A stretch of 37,876 nucleotides of DNA from Curtobacterium flaccumfaciens UCD-AKU (GCF_000349565.1 NZ_KB714628.1:796-38671), one strand, 5' to 3'; positions 13,955 to 24,215 are shown, counted from the stretch's first letter. Notes: generated from the sequence alone by a model not told the origin. Program-made: numbers and translations.

Positions 13955-15381
13955 CGGACGGTCTCCTTCTGCGGGGCGACGGACGTGGTCTCGGCGCCCT
14001 CCGGACGGGGGATGAGGAACGAGATCGCGAGCGCGACGGTCGTGATCGCGGCCCCGAGCAGCATGCCACCGGAGTACCCGGCGGTGCCCGCGGAACCGCC
14101 GACGCCGAGCGCGATCTGCAGCGCGGGCAGGACGGCGAAGCTGACCCCGGCGCCGAGGTTGAACGCACCGGCGTTCAGGCCGGGCAGGAACCCGGGGTTC
14201 GACTCCGGCGACAGCACGATGCCCAGGCCGTTCAGGATGATGTTCGCGATGCCGGCGTAGGTGATGCCGATCAGCACGGTCGCGGTGACCAGCACGGGCA
14301 GCGAGTGCACGCCGACGAGCGCCATCAGCACGGTCGAGACGATGCTGCCGATCAGGCCGAAGCGCAGGACAGCGCGGTACCCGATGGTCGGGGCGAGGCG
14401 CCCGGCGAAGGGTCCGACGATCCAGCCGACCAGCGCGTACGGGGTGAGGAACACGAGCGAGGCCAGGTCGGGCTCCATGCCGAAGCCGGCGTCGCCGTTC
14501 TGCGCGAGCGACGTGACCAGGCCGTTGACGACCGCGAACACGCCCGTCATCGTCAGGAACGTCGTCGCCAGGAGCGCCCAGGTCGCACGGCGTTTCAGGA
14601 ACCGGGTCTCGACCAGGGGTTCCCGCACCCGCGACTCGACGGCCCAGAACACGGCGAAGGCGACGAGCGCGACGACGACGCCGCCGATCACGAGGGCCGG
14701 GTTCGCCGCGCCGAGCTTGCCGGCCTCGTTGAACGCCGTGAGCAGCGCCCCGACCGAGACCACGAGGGGGACGACGCCGATCCAGTCCATCCGGGTGCCG
14801 GCGGAGGGCTTCGACTCGACGCCCCAGACGGCGACCAGGAACAGGGCGAGGACGGTGACGACGGCGATGACCCAGAAGATCCCGCGGAACCCGAAGTTGG
14901 TCGCGATCCACCCGCCGGCCAGGGCGTCGACGCCCGCGATGCCGCCGTTCACCGCGGTCAGCAGCCCGAGCGCGGCGCCGTAGCGCTTCGGGTCGCTGAT
15001 CTCGTTGCGCAGGACGAGCAGACAGATGGGGACGACCGGACCCGTGACGCCCTGGATGATCCGGCCGGCGAACAGCATCGGCACGTTCACCGCGAGCGCG
15101 GCGACGATGCTGCCGACGAGCATCACGGCGAGCATGCCGAGCAGCACGCGCTTGCGACCGACGATGTCGGAGAGCCGCGGCAGGAACAGCGAGAACAGCG
15201 CCGCGAGCGTGAAGTACAGGGTCTGCGACAGGCCGATGGTGGCGTCGTCGGTGTGGAGCTCGCGCGCCATCGTGACGAGCGCGGGGCTGAGCATGCTCGC
15301 GTTCAGCTGGAACGCGATGCACGCGGCGAGGAGCGCGGCGGTGAGGGCGCCGATCGACTTCTTCGTCGAGGTGGAGGTCAT
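13951..15381 (-). CDS. MFS transporter, probable nucleoside/ribose permease
   Basis: A 476-aa major facilitator protein with about 14 hydrophobic segments (DHA2-like topology). The motif A-like loop SRLSDIVGRKR-type sequence appears as LPRLSDIVGRKRVLLG near residue 70. It starts 5 nt after the stop of the nucleoside hydrolase gene and overlaps the ribokinase TTG, so all three genes form one tight operon. DHA2 proteins are mostly drug exporters, but the operon and adjacent LacI regulator argue for uptake of nucleosides. This substrate is inferred from context, not from transport residues. The C-terminus is short and polar. Confidence 0.88.
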   Translation of the reverse strand: MTSTSTKKSIGALTAALLAACIAFQLNASMLSPALVTMARELHTDDATIGLSQTLYFTLAALFSLFLPRLSDIVGRKRVLLGMLAVMLVGSIVAALAVNVPMLFAGRIIQGVTGPVVPICLLVLRNEISDPKRYGAALGLLTAVNGGIAGVDALAGGWIATNFGFRGIFWVIAVVTVLALFLVAVWGVESKPSAGTRMDWIGVVPLVVSVGALLTAFNEAGKLGAANPALVIGGVVVALVAFAVFWAVESRVREPLVETRFLKRRATWALLATTFLTMTGVFAVVNGLVTSLAQNGDAGFGMEPDLASLVFLTPYALVGWIVGPFAGRLAPTIGYRAVLRFGLIGSIVSTVLMALVGVHSLPVLVTATVLIGITYAGIANIILNGLGIVLSPESNPGFLPGLNAGAFNLGAGVSFAVLPALQIALGVGGSAGTAGYSGGMLLGAAITTVALAISFLIPRPEGAETTSVAPQKETVR

Positions 15382-15386
15382 GGGGT

Positions 15387-16418
15387 TCAGTGCTCCGGGG
15401 TCGTGGTGATGCCGGCTTCGACGGCGTCGGCGGCGGCACGAGGGGTCCAGCCGGTGTCGGCCGTCTCGCCGATGCGCTCGAGCGCGTCGACGACCAGGTC
15501 CCAGAACCGGCCGTGGTCGAGCTCCATCGCGGCGCTCGTGCGGCAGTCCGCGGGCGCCGGGGCGCGGAAGTCGGCGACGGTCATCCCGAGGGTCAGGGCG
15601 CCCTGGGTCTCGACGTGGATCGGGACCTTCACGGCACGGACGATCGTCGGGTCGATCACGTAGGCGACGGCGCAGGGGTCGTGCACCGGCGGGGCGTCGA
15701 AGCCCTGGGCGTCCTTGTAGGTCTGCCCGAAGAAGTCGAGCAGCTCACCGACGAACGCGGCGGGGGCGGTGCCGACACCGGCGATGCGCGCGGCGACCTC
15801 GGGGGTGGCCAGGGCCTGGTGCGTCAGGTCGAGACCGACCATCACGACGTCCCAGCCGGCCTCGAACACGATGGCCGCGGCCTCGGGGTCGATGACGATG
15901 TTGAACTCGGCGACCGGGCTCCAGTTGCCGACGTGCACGCCGCCGCCCATGAGCACGACCTGCTTGACGCGCTCGACGATGCGGGGCTCCTTGCGGGCGG
16001 CGAGGGCGATGTTCGTCAGGCCGCCGGTCGGCACGAGAGTGACCGTGCCGGGCTCGTGCGCCATCACGGTGTCGATGATCAGGTCGACGGCGTGGCGCTC
16101 GTCGAGGTCGAACGACGGCTCGGGGAGCATCGGGCCGTCCAGGCCGCTCTCGCCGTGGATGTCCGGGGCGACCTCGATCTGACGCAGCAGCGGGCGGGCG
16201 GCACCGGCGGCGAACGGCACCCCGGTGATGCCGGCGATCCGCGCGACGGCCAGGGCGTTGCGGGTGACCTTCGGCAGGGTCTGGTTGCCGACGACGGTGG
16301 TCACGGCGAGCAGGTCGATCGCCGGGCTGCCGTGGGCGAGCAGGAGCGCCACGGCGTCGTCGTGGCCGGGGTCGCAGTCGAGGATGATCTTCGCGGCGGG
16401 CTGGGTCGCATCGGGCAC
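15387..16418 (-). CDS. Inosine/uridine-preferring nucleoside hydrolase
   Basis: A 343-aa IUNH-family enzyme hydrolysing the N-glycosidic bond of ribonucleosides to base and ribose. The calcium-binding motif is ILDCDPGHDDAVALLLA (DxDxxxDD), followed by TVVGNQTLPKVTRNAL, VPTGGLTNIALA, MGGGVHVGNWSPVAEFN and the HDPCAV segment with a late catalytic-site Asp. The GTG at 16418 has a GGAG ribosome binding site about 9 nt upstream; the long open frame upstream is non-coding. First gene of the operon, reading away from the LacI gene across a double operator. It probably also tolerates pyrimidine nucleosides, but base preference cannot be told. Confidence 0.94.
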   Translation of the reverse strand: MPDATQPAAKIILDCDPGHDDAVALLLAHGSPAIDLLAVTTVVGNQTLPKVTRNALAVARIAGITGVPFAAGAARPLLRQIEVAPDIHGESGLDGPMLPEPSFDLDERHAVDLIIDTVMAHEPGTVTLVPTGGLTNIALAARKEPRIVERVKQVVLMGGGVHVGNWSPVAEFNIVIDPEAAAIVFEAGWDVVMVGLDLTHQALATPEVAARIAGVGTAPAAFVGELLDFFGQTYKDAQGFDAPPVHDPCAVAYVIDPTIVRAVKVPIHVETQGALTLGMTVADFRAPAPADCRTSAAMELDHGRFWDLVVDALERIGETADTGWTPRAAADAVEAGITTTPEH

Positions 16419-16505
16419 GCTGGGCGCTCCACTTCTTCGGGGAATCGAGGTGAGTGCTCGACGTGGTGGGGATCCACGGGCCGGCAGAACGCTGGCGACG
16501 CGGCG

Positions 16506-16545
16506 CGTCAAGCGTTTGACATCGAAACACGTCAAACGCTTGACG
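16506..16545. promoter_or_regulatory. Double LacI-type operator
   Basis: Two near-palindromic 14-mers, GTCAAGCGTTTGAC (16507-16520) and GTCAAACGCTTGAC (16531-16544), face each other as a perfect 15-bp inverted repeat (arms 16506-16520 and 16531-16545), about 24 bp centre to centre. Each has arms GTCAA/TTGAC around a central CG step, typical of LacI/GalR-family operators. The sites lie in the divergent region between the nucleoside hydrolase operon and the LacI gene, so they could repress both. The repeated TTGAC also offers -35-like sequences, so bound repressor would block polymerase. Confidence 0.8.
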
Positions 16546-16568
16546 TCAAGTTCGAGCACCGCGCTCGC

Positions 16569-16574
16569 TAGCAT
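16569..16574 (+). promoter_or_regulatory. -10 of the LacI-family regulator gene
   Basis: TAGCAT (TAnnnT) ends 6 nt before the GTG at 16581, predicting a leaderless mRNA starting at the GTG. It lies 24 bp from the right operator half. Confidence 0.5.
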
Positions 16575-16580
16575 CGACGG

Positions 16581-17579
16581 GTGCCCTCCCCCGCCGCCCC
16601 GAGCCGTCGTGTGACCGCTGCGATGGTGGCCGAGCGTGCGGGCACGAGCATCGCCACGGTCTCCCTCGTCGTGAACGGCAAGGACCGCGGGCGGGTCTCG
16701 GCTCCCATCGCCGCACGGGTCCGCGACGCCGTGGACGACCTCGGCTACGTCGTCGACCACGCCGCCAGTTCCCTGGCGCGCGGCAGCGGTGACCTCGTCG
16801 TGTTCATCGCCCCCGACCTGTCGAACCCGTTCTTCGCCGAGGTCATCCGTGGCGTCCGCGACACCCTGGGCGACCGGTTCCAGCTCGTGCTCTCCGTCAC
16901 CGAACGGGGTGCACAGCCCGTCGCGGCCGACGTCCGGCGCTTCGAACGGCTCCGGCCCGCCGGCATCCTGGTCGACGCCCCCGCCGCCGACGAGCCGATG
17001 TCGGCGAGCGTCCCCGTGGTGCTGCTCGACGCCCCCGGTGGCCCCGAGGCCGTCAACTACGACCTCTCCACCGGCGTGCACGAGCTCGTCGCACACCTGC
17101 ACGACCAGGGGCACCGGCACGTGGGCTACCTCGACGGCACCTCACGGGCGGCGACGTTCGGCGTGCGCCGCGACCTGTTCGAGCAGGCCTGCGCAGACGC
17201 CGGCATCACCGTCTCCGAGGTCACCGCCCGTGCCGACCTGACCGTCGAGGCCGCGGCCTCGGCCACCGAGCACGTCATCGAGGCCTGGCAGGACGACGAC
17301 GTCACCGCCGTCGTCGCGGCCGCGGACACCCTGGCCTACGGGGTCCTGCGGGTCGCTGGCGCGCTCGGCATCGCCGTCCCCGGCGCACTCGCGGTCGCGG
17401 GCTTCGACGACCTGCCGTCGTCGTCGGTCACCGCGCCGGCGTTGACGAGCGTGGCACTGCCCGGCGCTGACCTCGGTCGGGCTGCGGCACTGCGACTCCT
17501 CGCGACGCTCGACGGCACGGCCGCCGAGCCCGCGGCCCTGCCGACACGGCTCGTGCCGCGCGCGAGCACCGGCGCGTAG
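16581..17579 (+). CDS. LacI-family transcriptional regulator
   Basis: A 332-aa repressor. The N-terminal helix-turn-helix is VTAAMVAERAGTSIATVSLVVNG (about 11-33), followed by the hinge helix region, and then a periplasmic-binding-protein-like effector domain (about 65-325) with VVFIAPDLSNPFFAEVIRGV and AVAGFDDLPSSSV as typical LacI landmarks. It is divergent from the nucleoside hydrolase/MFS/ribokinase operon, with the double operator between them. It is therefore the likely nucleoside- or ribose-responsive repressor of that operon and of itself. The GTG start sits 6 nt after a TAGCAT -10. The effector (ribose, nucleoside or ribose phosphate) is unknown. Confidence 0.93.
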   Translation: MPSPAAPSRRVTAAMVAERAGTSIATVSLVVNGKDRGRVSAPIAARVRDAVDDLGYVVDHAASSLARGSGDLVVFIAPDLSNPFFAEVIRGVRDTLGDRFQLVLSVTERGAQPVAADVRRFERLRPAGILVDAPAADEPMSASVPVVLLDAPGGPEAVNYDLSTGVHELVAHLHDQGHRHVGYLDGTSRAATFGVRRDLFEQACADAGITVSEVTARADLTVEAAASATEHVIEAWQDDDVTAVVAAADTLAYGVLRVAGALGIAVPGALAVAGFDDLPSSSVTAPALTSVALPGADLGRAAALRLLATLDGTAAEPAALPTRLVPRASTGA

Positions 17580-17580
17580 C

Positions 17581-17651
17581 GCCGGGCGACCGCGACCTCA
17601 CGCGCTCAGCGGCAGCGCACGCGCGCTGGAACGCGTGAGGTGTCGCCCGGC
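17581..17651. terminator. Long interrupted hairpin after the LacI gene
   Basis: Two nested arm pairs: GCCGGGCGAC (17581-17590) with GTCGCCCGGC (17642-17651), and ACCTCACGCG (17595-17604) with CGCGTGAGGT (17632-17641). The left side has a 4-nt bulge and the 27-nt loop holds a further AGCGC/GCGCT stem. It is directly after the lacI-type gene stop, in a convergent gap. Bidirectional terminator or REP-like element. Confidence 0.6.
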
Positions 17652-17691
17652 ACGAAACGCCGGCTGCGGCAGTGAGCGCGACCGGACGACC

Positions 17692-17731
17692 GACGGGAGG
17701 CGCGGCACCAGCTGGCACCGCGCCTCCCGTC
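17692..17731. terminator. Second convergent hairpin
   Basis: Perfect 14-bp arms GACGGGAGGCGCGG (17692-17705) and its complement (17718-17731) with a 12-nt loop containing CCAGCTGG. It lies 68 nt beyond the DHA2 exporter stop, and probably ends that minus-strand transcript. Confidence 0.6.
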
Positions 17732-17799
17732 AGCACGCCGTCGTCTCCACAACGCGCCCCGCGATCCGCTGGACGCCGCCGAATCTGGCGGCGCCTCGC

Positions 17800-20114
<2,315 letters not shown>

Positions 20115-20120
20115 CGAGCA

Positions 20121-20149
20121 AGAATTGCACTCTCGTGGTGAAAGTGCAA
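20121..20149 (-). promoter_or_regulatory. TetR-exporter promoter, leaderless
   Basis: On the minus strand, -35 TTGCAC (20144-20149), 17-nt spacer, -10 AATTCT (20121-20126), then 6 nt to the GTG at 20114. This is the best-formed promoter in the window and predicts a leaderless mRNA. Confidence 0.75.
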
Positions 20150-20150
20150 T
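20124..20150. promoter_or_regulatory. TetR operator
   Basis: A 27-bp inverted repeat with 11-bp arms (one mismatch) and a 5-nt centre; its outer 8 bp, ATTGCACT/AGTGCAAT, are perfect. It covers the -35, spacer and half of the -10 of the TetR-exporter promoter, so binding would block polymerase. Confidence 0.75.
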
Positions 20151-20165
20151 GTGGACCGGGTCGAG

Positions 20166-20666
20166 TTACAGGGTCTTCTCGAAGCAGAACGACCACGGCA
20201 TCGTCGCGGCGTAGGGCTCGTAGACGTCGATCTGGTCCCAGCCGGTCTTGCGGTAGAGCGCCACGGCGTCGGGCTGCTTGTCACCGGTCTGCAGGATGAG
20301 CCGCGGGGCGCCGAGTTCGCGACCGACGCGCTCGCACTCGTCGAGCAGTGCGGTCGCCGCACCCTTGCCGCGCGCGGACGCCAGCACGATGAGGCGCTTC
20401 AGCTCGACCTCGTCCCCCAGGCGTCGGACGGCGATGTGCCCGACCGGTTCGCCGGACTCGTCGACGGCCAGGATCGACGTGACCACCGTCGACCGGTCGA
20501 CGCTCAGCGCTCGGCTGCGCTCGGCGGTGACCGCCGGGTCCTCGCCGGCGTTCGCCGACCCGTAGCGCTCGTGCATCTCGTCGTCCATGCGGGCGCGGAG
20601 CACCACGCTGCGGGGGTCGTCCCAGGACACGCGTTCGATCGTGATCACGAACGTCGATCCTGGCAC
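20166..20666 (-). CDS. GNAT family N-acetyltransferase
   Basis: A 166-aa acetyltransferase. The acetyl-CoA-binding pattern is visible as VELKRLIVLASARGKGAATAL (about 87-107; RGKGAA is the pyrophosphate loop) and the C-terminal motif B as AVALYRKTGW. The substrate is unknown. The frame starts at GTG 20666; a second GTG at 20648 begins just before the conserved fold and cannot be excluded, as neither has a clear ribosome binding site. It uses a TAA stop, rare here. Its end is 16 nt from the TetR operator but on the same strand, so it lies upstream of, and is separate from, that operon. Confidence 0.88.
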   Translation of the reverse strand: MPGSTFVITIERVSWDDPRSVVLRARMDDEMHERYGSANAGEDPAVTAERSRALSVDRSTVVTSILAVDESGEPVGHIAVRRLGDEVELKRLIVLASARGKGAATALLDECERVGRELGAPRLILQTGDKQPDAVALYRKTGWDQIDVYEPYAATMPWSFCFEKTL

Positions 20667-20693
20667 GGGCGACCGACGACGCGGAAACCGAGG

Positions 20694-20747
20694 CGCCCGT
20701 CAGCCGCGACCGGCGCCGCCCGTCAGGCGCGCCGCCCGTCAGCCGCG
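20694..20747. repeat. Three copies of a 15-bp repeat
   Basis: CGCCCGTCAGSCGCG occurs at 20694, 20717 and 20733, the last overlapping the 3' end of the HAD gene. It looks like a small local duplication; no function is evident. Confidence 0.6.
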
Positions 20748-21428
20748 CTGGCCGAGTGCCGCGATCAGGCCCTCGCCGGCGCGGAACGCCGCGAGCACGG
20801 CCGCAGCGTCGTCGTACACCTCGGCCGCTCCGGCAGCGCGGAGTTCGTCACCGCCGATGCCACCGGTCATCACGCCGACGCACGTCACCCCCACCTTGCC
20901 GGCGGACTCGACGTCCCACATGGCATCCCCGACCATCACGGCATCGTCGGCGGAGACACCGACCTTGTCGAGCGCCACCCGGATGATGCCGGGGTCCGGC
21001 TTCGCCTGCTCGACGTCCTCGGAGCTGGTCTCGGCGGTGACCCACTCGCCCGCGTCGAGCAGGTCGCGCAGGCGGGCGAGTTCGCGCTCGGGGGCGCTGG
21101 TCGCCAGGACGACGGCGTGCCCCGCTTCGGCGACGGCATGCAGGAGCTCGCGCGCACCCGGCAGCAGCCGGAGCCGCGGCATCTGCTCGGCGTAGTAGGC
21201 GGTGTGGAACTGCTTCGCGGTGTCGCGGGTCTCCTGGGACGCGTCCGGCAGCAGCGTCTCAAGCAGCTTCGCCGAGTCCATGCCGATGGCGCGGTGGATG
21301 CGCCAGGCGTCGACGGACTCCCCCGCCGCCAGGAACGCTCGCCACCACGCGTCGATGTGCGCGTAGTTCGAGTCGGCGAGGGTGCCGTCGATGTCGAAGA
21401 GGACTGCTGTCGTGGGTGCGTCGGCCAT
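20739..21428 (-). CDS. HAD-family hydrolase (phosphatase-like)
   Basis: A 229-aa haloacid dehalogenase-superfamily phosphatase of the phosphoglycolate-phosphatase/beta-PGM type. Motif I is FDIDGTLADSN (Asp12 nucleophile, Asp14 acid/base), motif II Ser/Thr lies in VVLATSAPE, motif III Lys in QAKPDP, and motif IV is MVGDAMWDVESAG. An alpha-helical cap lies between motif I and II. The ATG at 21428 is preceded 6 nt by CAGCAT and the sequence GGAGGG abuts the start, so either leaderless or an unusually close ribosome binding site. Substrate unknown. Confidence 0.92.
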   Translation of the reverse strand: MADAPTTAVLFDIDGTLADSNYAHIDAWWRAFLAAGESVDAWRIHRAIGMDSAKLLETLLPDASQETRDTAKQFHTAYYAEQMPRLRLLPGARELLHAVAEAGHAVVLATSAPERELARLRDLLDAGEWVTAETSSEDVEQAKPDPGIIRVALDKVGVSADDAVMVGDAMWDVESAGKVGVTCVGVMTGGIGGDELRAAGAAEVYDDAAAVLAAFRAGEGLIAALGQRG

Positions 21429-21482
21429 CCCTCCATGCTGCTCGGGAGGCCCGGATCGCCTCCCAGGGGCAACCCGCGTCCG

Positions 21483-22124
21483 TCAGACGGTGATCGTCTC
21501 CCCCGCGGGCAGGATCAGGACCGGGACCGGCCCGAGTCCGTCTGGCCCGAGGAAGCGCGCGGCGGACTGCTGACCGAGCTCGCTCAGCATCGCCTCGTGG
21601 ATCTGCACCGCCCGCTCGGGTGCCACGGCGCGGACGTAGTCGACGGCCTGGGCGGTGTTCGTCCAGGGGCCGCTCGTCGGCAGCAGCAGGGTCGGCACCG
21701 GGACGCCGGGCTCGAGGTACGCGTCGCCCGGGTGGAAGACCGCGTCGTCCACCAGGTAGCCGACGTTCGCGGTGGACGGGATGTCGGGGTGGATGACCGC
21801 GTGCTGCTCACCGAAGACCCGGACGGAGAACGATCCGACGGTGATCGTGTCACCGGCGTGCACCGCTGCGACGCGTCCGTGGTGTTCGCCGAGCTGCTCG
21901 ACGACGGTCTCCGGGCCGCGCACGACGAGGTCGGGGTCCGCGGCGAGTCCCGCGCGGAGCGCGTCGATGTCGAAGTGGTCGGGGTGGTCGTGCGTGACGA
22001 GGACGCCCGCGGCACCGCGGACGAGGTCGACGGCCTCGGGCGTGAAGACCCCGGGGTCGATGACGAGGGTGACGCCGTCCTGCTCGAGGACGACGGTGGC
22101 GTGGTTGTACTTCGTCAACTCCAT
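21483..22124 (-). CDS. Metallo-beta-lactamase-fold hydrolase
   Basis: A 213-aa MBL-fold protein of the UPF0173/UlaG-like type. The metal motif is VTHDHPDHFD (HxHxDH, about 44-53), with a later FHPGDAY contributing a further ligand. It begins MELTKYNHATVVLEQDG, the usual start of this group. The fold hydrolyses phosphodiesters, lactones or thioesters with two metals; the substrate is not known here. TACGGT lies 7 nt before the ATG at 22124, predicting a leaderless transcript. It stands alone between the HAD and MarR genes. Confidence 0.88.
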   Translation of the reverse strand: MELTKYNHATVVLEQDGVTLVIDPGVFTPEAVDLVRGAAGVLVTHDHPDHFDIDALRAGLAADPDLVVRGPETVVEQLGEHHGRVAAVHAGDTITVGSFSVRVFGEQHAVIHPDIPSTANVGYLVDDAVFHPGDAYLEPGVPVPTLLLPTSGPWTNTAQAVDYVRAVAPERAVQIHEAMLSELGQQSAARFLGPDGLGPVPVLILPAGETITV

Positions 22125-22131
22125 GCCGTCG

Positions 22132-22137
22132 ACCGTA
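22132..22137 (-). promoter_or_regulatory. -10 of the MBL-fold gene
   Basis: TACGGT on the minus strand (TAnnnT), 7 nt before the ATG at 22124. Confidence 0.45.
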
Positions 22138-22181
22138 CAGCGGTGTTGTGGAAGTCCTGCTGTGCCGGGGTGCAGGCGCGT

Positions 22182-22607
22182 TCAGTCCGCTCGGCGAGCG
22201 ACCCGCTCGAACAGCTCGGGCAGGCGGCTGAGCAGGGCGCGCTCCTCGGCGTCGGTCTCCTGACGGAGCGCCTCGGCCAGCCAGTCCGTCCGGGCGTCCG
22301 TGTCGTGCTGCAGCGCGGCCCGGCCGGCGTCGGTGATCCGGATCACCGTTGCCCGCCGGTCGGTGTCCGACGCGGTCCGGTCGACGAACCCGAGCCCGGC
22401 CAGTTCGCCGACCGTGCGGGACTGCCCCTGGTGCTTCACGCCACGGCGTCGCGCGAGTTCCGCGATGGTCATGGGGCCCTCACGCTGCAGGAACCCGAGG
22501 GTGGTGGTGTGCGTGGCCGGCAGCGCGTCCGCCTCGCGTCGTGCGGCGCGCACGACGCGTCCGATGGACTGCCGCAGTTCGGCGGCGAGCGCGTCGATCG
22601 GGTCCAT
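22182..22607 (-). CDS. MarR-family transcriptional regulator
   Basis: A 141-aa winged-helix regulator. The recognition region is MTIAELARRRGVKHQGQSRTVGELAGLGFV and the wing follows as DRRATVIRITDAGRAAL. MarR dimers usually respond to phenolics or oxidants. The ATG at 22607 is preceded 7 nt by TAGCGT; the open frame upstream of it is non-coding. It is divergent from the GT2 glycosyltransferase gene, but no obvious palindrome was found between them, so its target is unclear. Confidence 0.9.
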   Translation of the reverse strand: MDPIDALAAELRQSIGRVVRAARREADALPATHTTTLGFLQREGPMTIAELARRRGVKHQGQSRTVGELAGLGFVDRTASDTDRRATVIRITDAGRAALQHDTDARTDWLAEALRQETDAEERALLSRLPELFERVARRAD

Positions 22608-22614
22608 GCCCGGA

Positions 22615-22620
22615 ACGCTA
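22615..22620 (-). promoter_or_regulatory. -10 of the MarR gene
   Basis: TAGCGT on the minus strand, 7 nt before the ATG at 22607; the same hexamer and spacing occur before the Ppx/GppA gene. Confidence 0.45.
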
Positions 22621-22700
22621 CCGCGCGGTGATCGGCGGGCCGGGACAGTGGGGGACGCGGTCCGACAATCCGCACAGCTGACAGCCGGTTGGATCGACGG

Positions 22701-23456
22701 ATGCCCCGTGTCTCGGTCGTGATCCCCGTGCGGGACGACGCCGTGCACCTGCGCCGGTGCCTCACCGCCCTCGCGGTCCAGACCCGGCCCGCCGACGAGG
22801 TGGTCGTGGTCGACAACGGCAGCACCGACGACAGCGCGGCGGTCGCCCGGGGCGCCGGTGCGGTCGTCCTCACGGAACCGGTGCGCGGGATCGCCCGGGC
22901 ATCGGCGCGCGGCTACGACCGTGCATCAGGGGACGTCATCGTGCGGCTCGACGCCGACTCCGTCCCACCGCCGACCTGGATCGCCGACGCGGTCCGGTTG
23001 GTGGCCGACCCCGGGGTCGTCGCGGTGACCGGGCCGGGCCGACCCCGGGGCGGTGGCGCCGTGGTGCGACGGCTGTGGGACGCCGTGTACATGGGCCCGT
23101 ACTTCGTCCTGATGTGGAGCGCGCTCGGGCGCCCGCCACTGTTCGGGTCCGCCATGGCGATGCGCCGGTCGACCTGGGCCGCGGTCGCCCGCAGGGTGCA
23201 CCGCGGCGACGCCGAGGTGCACGACGACGTCGACCTGAGCATGCAGCTCGACCCGGCCTGGCGGGTGGTGGCCGACCCCGTGCTCACGGTGCAGGTGTCT
23301 GCGCGACCGTTGGCGGGCCTCCCGTCCGTCTGGGTCCGGACGCGACGTGCCTTCCACACGTTCCGCGTGAACGGCCGACGGGCGAACCCGGTGCGCCGGT
23401 GGGCGCGACGGCTGCGCGCACGGTCGCGGTCGCCGCAGTGGTGGCGCAGCCGCTGA
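22701..23456 (+). CDS. GT2-family glycosyltransferase
   Basis: A 251-aa inverting GT-A-fold glycosyltransferase. The N-terminus SVVIPVRDDAVHLRRCL binds nucleotide, VVVDNGSTDDSAA follows, and the DxD motif is in VRLDADSVPPPTWI. A candidate acceptor/catalytic acidic pair is in AEVHDDVDLSMQL. There is no membrane segment, and the C-terminal about 25 residues are very basic, which may hold it at the membrane. Short GT2 proteins of this sort transfer sugars in polysaccharide or lipid glycosylation; no cell-wall genes are next to it. The frame extends to a TTG at 22689, but ATG 22701 starts right at the fold. Confidence 0.88.
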   Translation: MPRVSVVIPVRDDAVHLRRCLTALAVQTRPADEVVVVDNGSTDDSAAVARGAGAVVLTEPVRGIARASARGYDRASGDVIVRLDADSVPPPTWIADAVRLVADPGVVAVTGPGRPRGGGAVVRRLWDAVYMGPYFVLMWSALGRPPLFGSAMAMRRSTWAAVARRVHRGDAEVHDDVDLSMQLDPAWRVVADPVLTVQVSARPLAGLPSVWVRTRRAFHTFRVNGRRANPVRRWARRLRARSRSPQWWRSR

Positions 23457-23567
23457 CCGACGGGGTCGGGGGACAACGAATCGGTGACGGTCTCAGCCAC
23501 CGCGACCCTCGGTCGGTACGTTCGTGAGCGACGGTCATCACCTGACGCGATCGGACGAAGGGGAACC

Positions 23568-24206
23568 ATGCGCCACACGATCGTGCTCACTGCCCTGGTG
23601 GCTGCGAGCCTCGCCATGACCGGCTGCGCCCAGGCCGGTCCGGCCGGACCGGCCGGACCGGCGAGCGCCACCGCGACCTCCGCAGCCGACCCGACGACGG
23701 CGCCGAGTCCCGACCCCACGAGTTCCGAGGACGCGGACGTCGACGACGACACGGCCACCGTCCCGGCCAGCTGCACCGACCTGATCACACCCGGCAAGTG
23801 GGACGAGGCGTTCGCTTCGGCACCGCTCAACGACCCGTCGGTCGTCGGCGACCCGATCGCGATCCCGAAGAGCTCGTTCACCCCGGCACTGCAGGGCGAC
23901 GGCAAGCGCCTGTACTGCGTGTGGCGGAAGCCGCAGGCCGACACCTCGTACCTGTCCATCGCGGTCGACGCCGTCGACCCCGCGGCCGCCCGCGACGCGC
24001 TGGAGCAGCTCGCCACGAAGGGCTACGACTGCGACGACGAGTCCGACGGGTTCCTGTGCCAGAAGGTCTCGAAGAACTCGCAGTACCCGGTCACCGACGG
24101 CGACACGTACTTCGCGCGGGGCGACATCGGCATCCACATCCAGCAGTCGAACATCGAGACGACCGATCTGCTCGACGACGTCGTGGCGCACGTCTTCACG
24201 GACTGA
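23568..24206 (+). CDS. Secreted lipoprotein of unknown function
   Basis: A 212-aa protein with a lipoprotein signal peptide: basic start MRHTIVL, hydrophobic core and lipobox-like MTGC, giving lipidated Cys20. The next about 45 residues are an Ala/Pro/Ser/Thr linker with a GPAGPA repeat and an Asp-rich patch. The folded part (about 65-212) contains four cysteines (in PASCTD, LYCVW, YDCDDES and FLCQKV) that could form two disulfides. An AAGGGG ribosome binding site at 23558-23563 supports ATG 23568. No enzyme motif seen; likely a surface-anchored binding protein. It ends 9 nt from the convergent XRE gene. Confidence 0.85.
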   Translation: MRHTIVLTALVAASLAMTGCAQAGPAGPAGPASATATSAADPTTAPSPDPTSSEDADVDDDTATVPASCTDLITPGKWDEAFASAPLNDPSVVGDPIAIPKSSFTPALQGDGKRLYCVWRKPQADTSYLSIAVDAVDPAAARDALEQLATKGYDCDDESDGFLCQKVSKNSQYPVTDGDTYFARGDIGIHIQQSNIETTDLLDDVVAHVFTD

Positions 24207-24215
24207 CCCAACCGG

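Noticed and set aside
16506..16545. Inverted repeats as ends of a mobile element
   Set aside because: Position in a divergent LacI/operon region and half-site symmetry fit operators; no transposase or target duplication.
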